DNA from: Mycteria americana | Lineage: Eukaryota > Chordata > Aves > Ciconiiformes > Ciconiidae | Direction: 5' to 3' | Length of the DNA: 64,000 nt | Assembly (NCBI RefSeq): GCF_035582795.1 | Contig: NC_134377.1 | Span: 18,686,501-18,750,500, forward strand | Shown here: positions 29,201 to 39,270 of the stretch, piece by piece | Layout: every line of letters begins with the position of its first letter | Numbering within the stretch: the stretch's first letter is position 1 | Position numbers and translations under genes: made by a program | Notes under the pieces: model-generated | Databases searched by the model: none | The model's input: the letters and a program-made list of their open reading frames with translations, nothing else | Told to the model about the DNA's origin: nothing

Positions 29201-32200
29201 CAGTAAATCATCCCTGTGTGCCTCCAGACTACCCATTATCTTCTTTGGAGATCCCTTTTCACAGTTGCTTTAATGTGAAGGTGTGGCTTTTGACTGGTGG
29301 TCTGCTTATGTTTACATATCACTTAATGTAACAGAATAAGCTGGACTCCTGTCTGGCAGGCTCACAGACACTTGGATATTGATGTGTGTTTCTGTTCTAG
29401 GCCAGACTTGCGTTGATATCAAAGACAACATTGTCGATGAAGGCTACTATTTCACTCCAAAAGGGAATGATCCCTGTTTGAGCTGCACATGTCACAATGG
29501 TGAACCTGAAATGTGTGTGGCTGCTTTGTGTGAACGGCCCCAGGGGTGTCAGCAGTATCGCAAAGACCCTAAGGAATGCTGCAAATTTACATGTTTAGAC
29601 CCAGGTAAGAGTTGACTGCTACAGTTTTGTCAAGAAAAATTAGTTCAGTGCTCAACTTGGTTATCTTCGGGTATAACTTTGTTTGAAATGATGCATCCTT
29701 TCAATGCCTCAGCATTGCTGGGTACAAAGCCCCTGTGGGGAAAGATCTCAAATCACAGGAAATGAAACACTTCAGACTGTGGCTAGAAATAATTTGTCAT
29801 CCTTGATGCTACTTATATAGGAGAAGCAGTAGCTTATTTTCTGTATGGAGGTTGACACTACTGTGGATTTTTAGTAGACCGTCTTGCATGGTTCCTTCGT
29901 CATGTTTAGTTGTTGTGAAAAGAAGAGACTTCTCTTGAGTGGTAATTAAGCATCATTCACTGGTGAGGCCGCACCTCGAATACTGTGTTCAGTTTTGGGC
30001 CCCCCACTACAAGAGGGACATTGAGGTGCTGGAGCATGTCCAGAGAAGGGCAACGAAGCTGGTGAAGGGTCTGGAGCAGAAGTCTTATGAGGAGCGGCTG
30101 AGGGAGCTGGGACTGTTTAGCCTGGAGAAAAGGAGGCTCAGGGGAGACCTTATCACTCTCTACAACTACCTGAAAGGAGGTTGTAGAGAGGTGGGGGTCG
30201 GTCTCTTCTCCCAGGTAACAAGTGATAGGACAAGAGGAAATGGCCTCAAGTTGAGCCAGGGGAGGTTTAGACTGGATATTAGGAAATTTTTCTTCACTGA
30301 AAGGGTTATCAAGCATTGGACCAGGCTGCCCAGGGAAGTGGTTGAGTCGCCATCCCTGGAGGTATTTAAAGGACATTTGGATGAGGTGCTTAGGGACATG
30401 GTGTAGTGGTGGTCTTGGCAGTGTTAGGTTTATGGTTGGACTCGATGATCTTAAAGGTCTTTTCCAACCTATATGATTCTGTGATTCTGTGATCATTTTT
30501 CTGGACATGAGCATTTATGTGTGTGTAAGTTTGCATGTAGGGATCACGTGGGAAGCAAAGTTTATAAATTATATAGAGTTTCAGTAATAATCAGGACATG
30601 CAACCTTGCTTATTGGATTTGGCATCTCAGTGCAGCTTCTTGTTTTGGATCAGTAAAGTCTTCAGTTGACTGACTGAACTGTTTGTCAGTCACCATTTGG
30701 GGATGTAGGTTTTTGGGGCGGTTATTTTTCTGTAGAGAGACCTGCGAAAAGAAATGGATCTTACTTGGAATTTACTGTGAGGGTCGTCAAATACTGGAGC
30801 AGGTTGCTTGTGGAGTCTCCATCTGTAGGGCTATTCAACGCCCAGTTGACTCTGTCCTGGGCAACCTGCTCTAGCTGATGCTGCTTGAGCAGGGGTTGGA
30901 CTAGATGATCTCAGGATGTCCCTTCCAACCTCAACCATTCTGTGATACTGTTATTTCCTGGTATTTTAAAATAACCTAATCTTATCTGAGTGCACTAAAA
31001 CTATTGTTCTGAACTCCTGCAGAAAACACGGAAGGTCAACTCTTCCCATCAAAAGCTTCTGTTTCAGTCTGTTACAAAAAACGGGTGCTTATTGGCTTCC
31101 AAACTTGCAGTCTTTCTTATTTATCTTAACTACAGAAGTTAATCATTAAAGGCCACTGGCTCCTTCTTGCTGTCATTCACACTTGTTCTGAGGTTTAAGC
31201 TTAACAGATGTTTGTAGCTAGTGTTGCAGGTTGGTTGGTGAAATAGGGGGGGAAAAGCAGGAGTCTTCCTCCTACTCTTATGAGCAGAGTTAAGACTTTG
31301 TCTTCACTTTTTTTTATCTTCAGGAACAGTGTCAGCAAAGCATCATCCAGCAGACAGGATAAGATGACCTGGGATAACCTTGTGCTGTGTTCTTTAATCC
31401 TTGCTTATTGCTGTGGGTCTTAACTATTTCATGAATACTGATTTGAAGAGTGTATTTTACCACATCCTTTCTGATCCATAAGCTCTTCTTTCTGTACTGA
31501 TGCTAGATAAGACTGTTTCATTATACCCTTGCCTGAAGTGTTCTGGTTTTTTTAGTGACTTAGTTTTTGAGAGAAGAATCATCAAGCAGTTGTCAAACTT
31601 CCTTCATAATGAAGTTACTTCAGCTAGTGATAAACAGTGAAATTTTTAAATGAAGCATTTCAGTTTTCCTTCTGGGTGTTTATAAATGACTATTCCAGAT
31701 GACAAAATTAATGAATTACTTTCTTTAATGAGCATGTATTTATCTTTGTCCAATTCTTACATATATCTTCCCTAAGCTCTGTTGCGAAGGAAAGAAAACA
31801 GTTTACTAATCAACAGTAAGTAAATTAATCACCCAAGGAGAGACCAAGGGGAAATAAATCCTGCTGTTGGGTTGGCAGGTAATCAGCTCTCGCAGTGTGA
31901 GTGGGTGAGCAATGATTACAAGTGGATAACAAATATTACTCAAGGACTTGGTAGTAGGGGAGTTTTTCAGTGGTAGGAGTAAGCTGAGCAATCACAGCTA
32001 TACTCTCTTGAAAGATGCTTCTCATTTAGTTGAAGATAAATAGCAGAGGAAAATCTTTCATGTACTAATGCTGAAACAGAGGTAGTCTGTCTATTGCTGC
32101 TCCATGGATGTGGTAGAAAATAATTTTTCTATGTGGCTCTTGTTTAGACAGAGCTGCAACTCTTATTTGTGAAAAGGTAATAAAAGAAATAAAACACTTC

Positions 32201-35200
32201 GGAAGAGCTGATGGTGCAGAAGCTTTTCTAGTGACTAAACTGGTGCAGTTACAGGATATTACGACTGTATTGAATGTAAAACAGCCTTTCTGAAATAATC
32301 TGTTTGTATTTATGTGGGTTGGAAATCTCTGTGATGACTTACCTTGTTCGGTACAAGCTGAGTCTTTGTCTTTTTTTAATCTAGGACTTGACTTGACAAT
32401 AGTTTATCCAGCCAGACAGGTTGAACATTAGGAGCTCTCACAGGCTGGGAGCAGTGTGATAGAGGCCCAAGACGCCCCAGAAGGTCCAAGAATTGCGGTT
32501 GTAGCTGGCCTAAAGAGAATACATGGAAGTCAGGCTTTCTGCCTGCAAGATTGTGTCATGCTTGCCTGTGTGTATATTTTACTTAAGTCACTTCATTTAA
32601 GGCAGTTATTAGCGCTAATTTATGGTGTTCATCAAGTCGGCATTGCTGTAAAACGGAGGAGGAACAACGGCAGGTCTGTAGTGTTCAGGAGGGTGTGTTG
32701 GTTGGTAGGTGCATGACTGCATTGCTTTACGCTCTGGCAGTAAGAGTTGCTAAAAGGTTTGACAGCACAGAGGCTTTTGTACTGCACAGCCAGATTTGAG
32801 AGGGTGTAATGTTCGAGCTCTATGCATAGTGCACTATTAAATGAATTTCTTGTTGCCAAGAATGCATTACGTAATAAATACCAGCCTGTTAGCCATGTAC
32901 TTTAACGATGTATAAATTAGGTGGATTTTTCTGTTACTAGCATTTGTAGCAGGTCAGTGCTTACAATTTTTGTGAGGCTTTTAGCTTTCTTTTGTAAGGA
33001 ATCTTTGATACAGCTTTAGCTGCTGTTCGTGAAAGGACAAGTATTGAGAGAGCTCTTGCAGCTGTGGTGGGTGTGGGAAAGGAGAGGTGGCCAGGCTCTG
33101 GCTGGTTGCTCTAGGAAGTGCGGTGTCTCTGCGGTGGCTGGGGAGGGGGGTTCGTACCTGGTAGTACTTGTGTGCTGTAGCACTAGGTGACCAGGTTGTG
33201 CAGCCGCTTCATCCGTTTCTTATCCACACCTAACCTGGATGCGTTGCTCGTTCAGAGCTCTTTAACAGGAAATTGGTGCAAAGAACACAGCATAGTCATT
33301 TTTAGGTCATTTTTCTTTGTGTAGAGTATCTGTATGTGTGCGTGCTACTTAAGCATAACCAAGTGCGATTAGTTGAGTTGTGAAAAAATAATACCTCTCG
33401 TGTCTGGCACTGGTAGAGCAGTGATCATTTGCTCACAACAGCCTTCCAAGCATGGATCTGGTTAGCAATGGTATAGAGCTCTCAAAGTCCTAAGCTCCTC
33501 GGTCTGTTTCATGTTCTGCCACTTGCTTTCTATGTGATTCTAGGAAAAGATTTAATTCCTGTTTACCTTAATCTCTTCAGTTCCTGAAGGGTGATTATCA
33601 TGTTGATTCACCTTTTTAAGGTATTTTTAGTTCCTGTCACTTAATGGTGCTAACCAAGGTACCGATGACACACGGAGTTTAGATGATCACACCTTGGTGA
33701 TAATGACAACGTTTAGAAGTTTTGTTGTTGGAAATGTAAAAGTCAAGATGTCCGAAGTCATGCAGAAATAGTTCTCAGGCCTTTCCCATAGCTTCCAGAC
33801 CTGCTGTCCTCTTTAGTATAACATCTCAGCCATGCCAGGGAGACAAATGGTTGTGCAAAATGCTGTTAACCTTTCCTTTTTCCTGTTTTCAGAGACCTGA
33901 AGCCTTCAACATTTTGTCCCTTTTGCTGATTAAGATATGTTTAGAAATGTTTAGATCTTCTTGCAATAAATAGATAAATCACCTGATGATTCATAATTTT
34001 CTTACACTTTTGAAATATGGAGAAGTGTTAAACCAGGCTAATGGATCTCCACTCTGCATTTATCTCTCCATTACTGACAGAAGAACATCAAGAAAAATGA
34101 GCCTTGAACAAAAGTAACAGACTTCTTTTATATGTTTTATGTAACAGATGGCAACAGTTTGTTTGACTCAATGGCCGGTGGAATGCGTCTGATCGTTAGC
34201 TGCATTTCCTCCTTCCTCATCCTCTCTCTGCTGCTTTTCATGGTCCACCGGCTACGCCAGAGGCGGAGAGAGCGCATAGAGTCTTTGATTGGAGCAAATT
34301 GTAAGTAGCCTGTATCTGTAACAAGTCTTGATCTAAGTAGTGTATGTGCTTCAGAACAAAGAGAGCAGAAGAAATACAAATCTGTGGAAAACATCAGTGG
34401 AAGTCTGGTTATAGATTCTAGTCGGTACTGTACTCAAATGTAGCTCTGCACTGGCTGCCTGAACTGATCACGGTTTGTACAAGTTTTGGTTCTCTGAACC
34501 ATTCCACATTCAAAGAAAAAAAAGTTTTATAAAAACACTTACCTTGTGCCTCATGCTTATTATTGACAGATTGATGTACATAAAGGTGAGAAATGTCATG
34601 GTCTTCCTTTTGACTGTGCCTGTGTGTGTGTGTCTTGGTAGGTTCTTCAAACCTGAACTTTTTTAGCTGATAATGGAAATATATTTTTTTGTTTGTATGT
34701 GGTCCAAATCTGAAATACCTTCTATGTGTGAATGATCTTCTTAGTTTGAAGAGGTTAGATACAAATTTAGATGTGATGCAGGACAAGCAGGCTGGGAGCA
34801 AGTGGGCCTGAGTATCATTGTGTAACTGCAGTGAGTTGACTTGTATAGGTTATGTAGACTTTTTTAGGTCTTCAGGAGATACAAGTTCCTTGGGTGTGAA
34901 AAGTGGAAAAAGGTGTTGAGGTCTGCCTTAAATTGAAGAAGAAAGCATGGGATAAAGTTAGTTACTTCTTTTTTCTTCTCTTGAAATAGTGCACCATTTT
35001 AACTTGGGCCGCAGGATGCCTGGGTTTGATTATGGTCCTGATGGTTTTGGAACTGGCCTTACTCCACTGCATCTTTCAGATGATGGGGAAGGTGGGGCAT
35101 TTCATTTCCATGATCCACCTCCACCCTATACTGCTTACAAGTATCCAGATATTCAACATCCAGATGACCCACCTCCTCCTTATGAGGCTTCTGTCAATCC

Positions 35201-36250
35201 AGACAGCATCCTTTGTTCCACTCCAGGTACGCGCGCAATAACTTCCTTTCTTCCTCTTTTTCATTTTGGCTAGAGGGTAGATTTTTTTTTTTTTAAACTA
35301 TAATCATGTGTTTAAGTGATTGTGATGGGAAACATATATTTCACGATCAAATCCCCTATTTCTGCGATGGAAAAGTCTTTTGTTAAAATGTATCATTAAC
35401 CATTTCTCAAAGGTTCTTTGGATCACCTAAATTACAAGTGGAATCCATGCTGCAAGCAGTTGAACTCTTAGACCTTACCTATTTTCAAGCCTTACCTTGG
35501 ATGGGTTACCTGGTTACGTAGTTTCCACTATGCTGGTACCTTTTCTGGTCTTTTGGAGATAGGTCTATAGAGATTGGTATTAAAAAGTAGAACAAATATC
35601 AAGTACGAGAGATTTTGAATAGAATATATCCGGCATCTTCTCTCCTCCCCACTTCCCCCACCCACACCCCCCAAAAATTGACCAAAAATATCACTTTCTA
35701 ATGATTCATCCAGTGCTCTTCAGTTTTGCAGCTGTGATATTCACATACTGTAGAAATCATTCCAATTTGGGATTTTACAGCAGCATATCTCACAAGATAA
35801 GTGAGCCTGATTAATGCAAGTATCTTATTTATATATCAAAGTTTTATTTTTGCTACATAATTTTCCTTTTTTGCAGTGTCATCTCTTTGTGCATTAATGC
35901 AAAACCAGGAAAAACTCAGAGCTACCAGAAATACAGATAGTAAATCTATTTGGGAATGTGAAATGATATACTTCACGTTCTGATTCTGCTTGGTTTTGTC
36001 CTTTGCAGATGGAGTTCTTTCTCAGACTGTGCAAAGCAGTCCTCCATCGCTAGGAAACTGTGATGTATCCCCACAGCTTACAGAGGGATCGCTTCCTCCT
36101 TCAGTTGGTCCTTCTCCAGTGGAGCTGGAAGACTCTGCTGACAGCAGCACCTTTCTTGTCCCTCCTGACACACCGCTAAATGAAAACACACCGGCAGAAA
36201 CTCTTGCGGGCAGCCGTCACAGCCACTGTTCTCTCAATACCATTGTATAA
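11175..36250 (+). CDS. DGCR2: DGCR2 (integral membrane protein DGCR2/IDD), coding exons 2-10; exon 1 lies upstream of the window
   Basis: Nine exons join in frame: 11175-11297, 20895-21020, 23357-23567, 24535-24611, 27175-27351, 29401-29604, 34148-34300, 34990-35226 and 36009-36250 (TAA at 36248-36250). Every intron starts GT and ends AG and all codon phases agree, giving about 516 residues. Domain order is LDLa, linker, C-type lectin domain, VWC, transmembrane helix, proline-rich tail, which is the architecture of vertebrate DGCR2, a single-pass plasma-membrane receptor of about 550 residues in mammals with proposed adhesion roles. The missing N-terminus is the signal peptide, expected on an exon 5' of position 1. 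Stretches such as [17 protein letters not shown] and FHFPTLRHH match my memory of the mammalian protein almost exactly. No frameshift or premature stop is present, so the gene appears functional. Identification is near certain; ligand and exact function are not readable from sequence. Confidence 0.96.
13195..13490 (+). mobile_element. Ancient CR1-superfamily LINE fragment (endonuclease region), decayed
   Basis: Translated with stops and frameshifts, the + strand reads [19 protein letters not shown], then a stretch like the ITETWW segment, then a trace of the following GYKLFRKDR-like block. This order is typical of the start of the CR1 ORF2 endonuclease. The frame is broken repeatedly, so this is an old non-functional copy. 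Flanks from about 12840 may belong to it but cannot be assigned by eye. Confidence 0.55.
16063..16430. repeat. A/T-only island bounded by an 18-bp direct repeat
   Basis: About 330 bases made almost entirely of A and T (ATATTTAAATATATTATATA-like units) lie between two identical copies of TAAATTATAAGCTCTTTA at 16063-16080 and 16413-16430. The adjoining unit AGTGTTTAAATTATAAG is also present at both edges. It has strong potential for cruciform or slipped structures. Confidence 0.9.
20895..21020 (+). CDS. DGCR2: DGCR2 exon 3: extracellular linker between LDLa and C-type lectin domain
   Basis: The acceptor is ccccag|GC and the donor is AGCA|gtaagt; 126 nt in the same phase pattern as exon 2. It encodes a basic, low-complexity hydrophilic linker ([12 protein letters not shown]) followed by the conserved [12 protein letters not shown] segment. 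No cysteines are present, so it is probably a flexible spacer. The linker portion is the least conserved part of the ectodomain relative to the mammalian protein as I remember it. Confidence 0.93.
21021..23356 (+). other. DGCR2: DGCR2 intron 3
   Basis: A 2.3-kb intron. I recognise no repeat family in it; a pyrimidine-rich segment at about 21650-21900 stands out slightly in composition. Confidence 0.85.
23357..23567 (+). CDS. DGCR2: DGCR2 exon 4: first part of C-type lectin domain
   Basis: It runs from acceptor tttcctag (23349-23356) to donor AG|gtgagt; 211 nt. It encodes the CTLD start [18 protein letters not shown], the first helix with YWDAVQTCQ, and the NGSLATF strand (N-G-S is a potential N-glycosylation site), then [12 protein letters not shown]. 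The four-base pyrimidine/AG context at 23353-23356 is the only usable acceptor I see here. A 9-base upstream extension, in frame and encoding FLG, would need an AG at 23346-23347 that is absent (see findings). Confidence 0.94.
23568..24534 (+). other. DGCR2: DGCR2 intron 4
   Basis: A 967-bp intron inside the C-type lectin domain. Nothing beyond short T runs is seen. Confidence 0.85.
24535..24611 (+). CDS. DGCR2: DGCR2 exon 5: middle of C-type lectin domain
   Basis: The acceptor is ttttttttgtag and the donor is AAAG|gtaggc; 77 nt. It encodes [10 protein letters not shown], which corresponds to the WIGL core motif of C-type lectin folds, followed by [19 protein letters not shown] is a potential N-glycosylation sequon. 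It is the shortest exon of the gene. Confidence 0.93.
24612..27174 (+). other. DGCR2: DGCR2 intron 5
   Basis: A 2.6-kb AT-rich intron without a recognisable element. A slightly GC-richer stretch lies at about 26620-27000. Confidence 0.85.
27175..27351 (+). CDS. DGCR2: DGCR2 exon 6: end of C-type lectin domain
   Basis: The acceptor is cttgttctag and the donor is AGGA|gtaagt; 177 nt. It encodes [12 protein letters not shown], then [15 protein letters not shown], and the closing [11 protein letters not shown] strand with the last CTLD cysteine pair. Neither an EPN/QPD nor a WND calcium/sugar motif can be found where the long loop should carry them. Confidence 0.94.
28110..28200 (+). repeat. Short degenerate repeat with perfect 11-bp inverted repeat
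   Basis: AAGATGACC occurs three times (near 28118, 28145 and 28168), mixed with GATGATCA-like units. AGAAGATGACC at 28166-28176 and GGTCATCTTCT at 28184-28194 form a perfect stem with a 7-base loop. Confidence 0.8.
28275..28775 (+). mobile_element. CR1 LINE 3' fragment, old copy
   Basis: The text follows the CR1 3' region in order: ...TGTCCAGTTTTGGGC..., ...CAGCCTGGAAGGGAAGGC..., ...GGAACAGACTCCCAGGGAGG..., ...GACCTCCTCAGGTCTCTTCCAG. It is diverged, with indels, and the terminal octamer is lost. Orientation is the same as DGCR2. Confidence 0.8.
29401..29604 (+). CDS. DGCR2: DGCR2 exon 7: von Willebrand factor type C domain
   Basis: The acceptor is tctgttctag and the donor is CCAG|gtaaga; 204 nt. 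The translation contains ten cysteines, including the CLSCTC (CxxCxC) and ECCKFTC (CCxxC) signatures of VWC modules. In other extracellular proteins VWC domains mediate binding to growth factors or oligomerisation. Here the domain sits between the lectin fold and the membrane. Confidence 0.96.
29950..30493 (+). mobile_element. CR1 LINE 3' end, 5'-truncated, relatively young
   Basis: An open stretch of about 150 codons encodes the C-terminal part of CR1 ORF2 ([20 protein letters not shown], then [36 protein letters not shown] and [15 protein letters not shown]). It is followed by the non-coding 3' tail GGTTGGACTCGATGATCTTA and the terminal repeat GATTCTGTGATTCTGTGAT. The intact frame suggests a younger insertion than its neighbours. 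Severe 5' truncation is usual for CR1, and no target-site duplication is evident, as expected for this family. Confidence 0.95.
30774..30953 (+). mobile_element. CR1 LINE 3' fragment, short
   Basis: Contains ...CAGGTTGCTTGTGGAGTCTCC..., ...GTCCTGGGCAACCTGCTCTAG..., GGTTGGACTAGATGATCTCAG and ACCATTCTGTGATACTG, which is the CR1 3' tail with one terminal octamer. It lies 280 bp downstream of a second, distinct CR1 copy in the same orientation. Confidence 0.9.
34148..34300 (+). CDS. DGCR2: DGCR2 exon 8: juxtamembrane and transmembrane helix
   Basis: The acceptor is tatgtaacag and the donor is AATT|gtaagt; 153 nt. It encodes [14 protein letters not shown], then a hydrophobic helix of about 20 residues ([19 protein letters not shown]), then the basic stop-transfer run [10 protein letters not shown]. 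This orientation puts the LDLa, CTLD and VWC modules outside and the C-terminus in the cytosol (type I). Confidence 0.96.
34301..34989 (+). other. DGCR2: DGCR2 intron 8
   Basis: A 689-bp intron with a short TG run near 34620 and nothing else recognisable. Confidence 0.85.
34990..35226 (+). CDS. DGCR2: DGCR2 exon 9: cytoplasmic tail with two PPPPY motifs
   Basis: The acceptor is cttgaaatag and the donor is CCAG|gtacgc; 237 nt. It encodes [21 protein letters not shown], then [13 protein letters not shown] and [10 protein letters not shown], two PPxY motifs that are WW-domain ligands in other receptors. The exon then ends quickly with SILCSTP; an acidic stretch I remember after the second PPPPY in the human tail is absent here. 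Confidence 0.94.
35227..36008 (+). other. DGCR2: DGCR2 intron 9
   Basis: A 782-bp intron with a C-rich patch (tccccacttcccccacccacaccccc) near 35645. No repeat is recognised. Confidence 0.85.
36009..36250 (+). CDS. DGCR2: DGCR2 exon 10: C-terminal cytoplasmic tail and stop
   Basis: The acceptor is ctttgcag; coding runs to TAA at 36248. It encodes a Ser/Pro-rich segment, then [17 protein letters not shown] and the terminus SHCSLNTIV. The LEDSADSS block and the SLNT[IV]V terminus are conserved with the mammalian protein as I recall it, while the segment before them is divergent. The final -TIV could act as a PDZ-type ligand, which is inference only. Confidence 0.94.
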
Positions 36251-36749
36251 AGGAGTGAAAACCCAACTGCCGGTCAGAAATAGTTTTAGCAACTGTTTGC
36301 ACAGACAAACACTAATCCGTGGTTTGAACTTCAGAAGGAATCTCCACTTTGTTTTCTGAACACTGCTTTTATGTTCTAGATTAGGATTGTGCCTCTTGTT
36401 TTTTGGCTGTCGTTATTCATTCACTAATCGGTTTGTCCTGTAAATATGGATTGTATAACTGCTCTTTTTTTTCCATTGGCTATGGAAAAGAGTGCAGAGA
36501 ATTCCTTTGACTTCTAAGGAGGTGAAAAGTATGGGTAGTTTTTTTGTTTGTTGTTTTCTTAACCTGAGAGGAAATGAAATCTACATCAGAAAAAAGCTGC
36601 TTGGATTTGGCTGGATACCACTGGACCTGGGGAACAGTTGATGGAAAAGGAGGGCGGGGGCAGTCACCGTTCAATCAATTGCTTTCTCTCTTGCTTCAGT
36701 GCTACACTTGGAAAAGGCAGAGAAGATGGAACTGCAGGGGAAGGGGCTG

Positions 36750-36940
36750 GGGGCCTGTTTTACAGAGTGGGAGCACTGAGAAGCTAAAACACATGCCACC
36801 AAGTAAGAGTTACACAGTATAAAACATCGGTGTGTTTTGATCTGCCTTGCTGTTTCAGAACACCATAGGGACTGGAGGGTGAATGATCTACCCAATATGT
36901 GACAAGTGGGTACTAAGAAAACTAGGATTTGCAATTACAA
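36750..36940 (+). repeat. Possible ancient MIR-like SINE remnant(s) in DGCR2 3'UTR
   Basis: Two adjacent segments, 36757-36818 (TTTTACAGAGTGGGAGCACT, then ..TGCC..AAG..TTACACAG) and about 36860-36935 (GGGTGAATGATCTACCCAAT, then ..GACAAGTGGGTACTAAG..GGATTTG), resemble the MIR core and 3' region. Divergence is high and the call is by eye only. Confidence 0.35.
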
Positions 36941-38416
36941 TTATTTGTTGTTGGTAGCTGCAAAATCTCATATTGTCAGTTTAACTTCTGGCCCATAAAG
37001 AAAACTAGGTCTGTGTAATGCTTGTGTCCCTTCGGTAGAATCCTCATGTGTGTTAGGTAGTACTTTAGGGAAGAGACGGGGAGCAATTTGATGCAGTCCG
37101 ACTTCACTATATGAAACCCCTGTTTGTTATAATCCCATAAGGAACACTGAGATATTTTTCTTTGTAGTTTAATTCCTTTACAGTGAACAGTTGCATAAGA
37201 CTGGCCTGGATAAAAGACCATCATTCTTGCTTTTCTTATTGCATGCTATATTTAGCATGTAAGTGTGTTCCCTCCCCTCCATTTCACTTCTTTACAGTTC
37301 TACAAATACCATTTAAAAACGGTGATTAACACCCACTACATGTGATGTTTAATTCTAATTGGACACTTGTTCCTTATCGGAGTCCCATAAATTGCCAACC
37401 CTATTCTAGGGATTTCCCCTGTGCCCCATAAACCATTTATCCAGGTCCCACGAGAGGTTATAATGAGGTTAGTGTACTTAAATCAATACAGCAGTTTGCT
37501 TCAGACTGATATGTCATCTTAAATTTGATGAAGAACTCTCAGATTGAACTCTTTACGTTAATTTACAGATGGCAAAAAGATTCATTCACTCCTTCACTAA
37601 ACCCAAAGTTAAGCACTGTTGGTTTTGATAATGAGTGCAAAATAATCTTTACAGGTGATTTTAAATTTAAGTTTGGATTTCAGTGTACAAATAATTTACC
37701 CTTTTCCCCTATCCTCCTCTTGCCTCTGCTTCTCCTTGACTTACTGTAGCAGTCAGCAGATGAGATGAATTATAAGGAATTTGTAAAGGATGCCCCTTGT
37801 GAGTGTTCTCCTGTTACCTTATGAAGGGTGCAAGCCTAGAGGGACAGGAAGAAAACACTGCATGGGAGTGTGTATGTGATCTATTTTTCTAGTAATGATG
37901 AGAAATCATACTTGTATGACAAATCCTACCCCACTGTTGTGGTTTCCCAGTGCAGCTGACTCTTTCCCCATTGAATATGCTGCTACTTTCTATTCTGTGT
38001 CTTGCCTATAGGCTTATACTGTACTTGGGGATTGGTCTTGACAATTCAACTCCTTTTGCACAGAAAACTGAGTTTCGTTATTGAGATCATATCTGGTGTC
38101 TTGACATTCAGACACTTGCTAACAATCTTGAATCCATCGGAGAGCGTGAATCACAGTTCTGGGGTGCGCTGCTGGCACACGAGTGGGAGGAAGCACTGTT
38201 AGGAAGCCTCTCCGCCTGGAGCCATACCACCGCCTGCGTTGTGCTCTCTGGTTTGACTGGCTCTAACAGCAGTGATACGAAATGAGGAGCAATTTTCCAC
38301 CCTGTGGGATCCCTTACTGTCTCCTCCTCTGAGTTCAAGTCCTGGTCTAATGAAGTGGATGGATAGCAGTAGTCAGAACCCTGCGTACAAATTATCGACC
38401 ATTTCTGAAGTATGAA

Positions 38417-38422
38417 AATAAA
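38417..38422 (+). promoter_or_regulatory. DGCR2: Candidate DGCR2 polyadenylation signal, proximal
   Basis: AATAAA followed within 15-30 bases by the GT-rich run gcgggttttgtgcattttt. Its distance from the stop suits a 2.2-kb 3'UTR. Confidence 0.5.
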
Positions 38423-38534
38423 GCGGGTTTTGTGCATTTTTGAGCACATTCATACGTTTTATACATTGTATGTACTGATTTTTCTTTAGTTTTATAGGTA
38501 CGAATGCGTGTGTGCGTGTTTCTGGGTGGCGAGA

Positions 38535-38585
38535 TATATATATATATAGATATCTATCTATATATATAGATATATATATATACAC
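38535..38585. repeat. AT dinucleotide / GATA-type palindromic microsatellite
   Basis: An (AT)n run is interrupted by AGATATCTATCT, then (AT)n again. The whole can fold back on itself. It sits just after the proximal DGCR2 poly(A) signal. Confidence 0.9.
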
Positions 38586-39270
38586 ATACTGTAGACAGTA
38601 ACCTTTGTGCTGCGTCCAGCTAGGTGAAGCTAAGCACTGGGATATAAACTAGGCTCTTAGGGTTAATACTTTTCTCAAGCTGGCTACACTGTTGTAGGGC
38701 AGGCTGTGATAGTGTACACGTAAGTAGGATGCGAAGTCTGTGCTACTACAATCTGTTCCTGAAAAATATTTTGTTAGCAGTGCAAAATAGAAAACTTCCA
38801 ATCTCTTTTGAAGCCAGATGGAATATTTGTTCTTTGTAGTATCCTAGCGCAATAACAAAAGGCCTTTTGGCTTGGTTTAGTCTCTGAAGCTGTGTTTTAT
38901 GGCTGAGGTGAATGGATACCTCACCTCACACTTCTCCTAACACTGCGGGAATCTGTTTGACACTTTTTTTATTTTACTTTCGGTTCTGTGGTGAATTTTA
39001 TTTGAAAATAAGCTCTGTTACAACTGGCAACTTCATGGTGGCTCCTTGTTGTAGCTATGCCCAATGGAGGCTTCTTTGTAGAAGCCTCGGTGTGATATTT
39101 TCCCCATTGCTTCTGAGCCTTTCCCACTTGTATATTAGCATGGAGGCTGCTATTTTCTCTCTTTTCCCCTGTCCTTCTTCATCTTAACTGTAAACAAGTG
39201 AAATTTTGCCTTGAACAGAGCAGCTCACTAAGTACAGCTCATTTACTTCTTGGTGAGCTTCTAATTTGGC

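Larger units (their letters stand above)
27352..29400 (+). other. DGCR2: DGCR2 intron 6
   Basis: A 2.0-kb intron holding the AAGATGACC repeat/hairpin (28110-28200) and a decayed CR1 3' end (about 28275-28775). Confidence 0.85.
29605..34147 (+). other. DGCR2: DGCR2 intron 7
   Basis: A 4.5-kb intron with two CR1 3' fragments in its first 1.4 kb. From 31.0 to 34.1 kb I see no recognisable element. Confidence 0.85.

Noticed and set aside
29939-30406. 155-codon open frame as a host gene
   Set aside because: The translation is the C-terminal part of CR1 ORF2; it is annotated as a mobile element.
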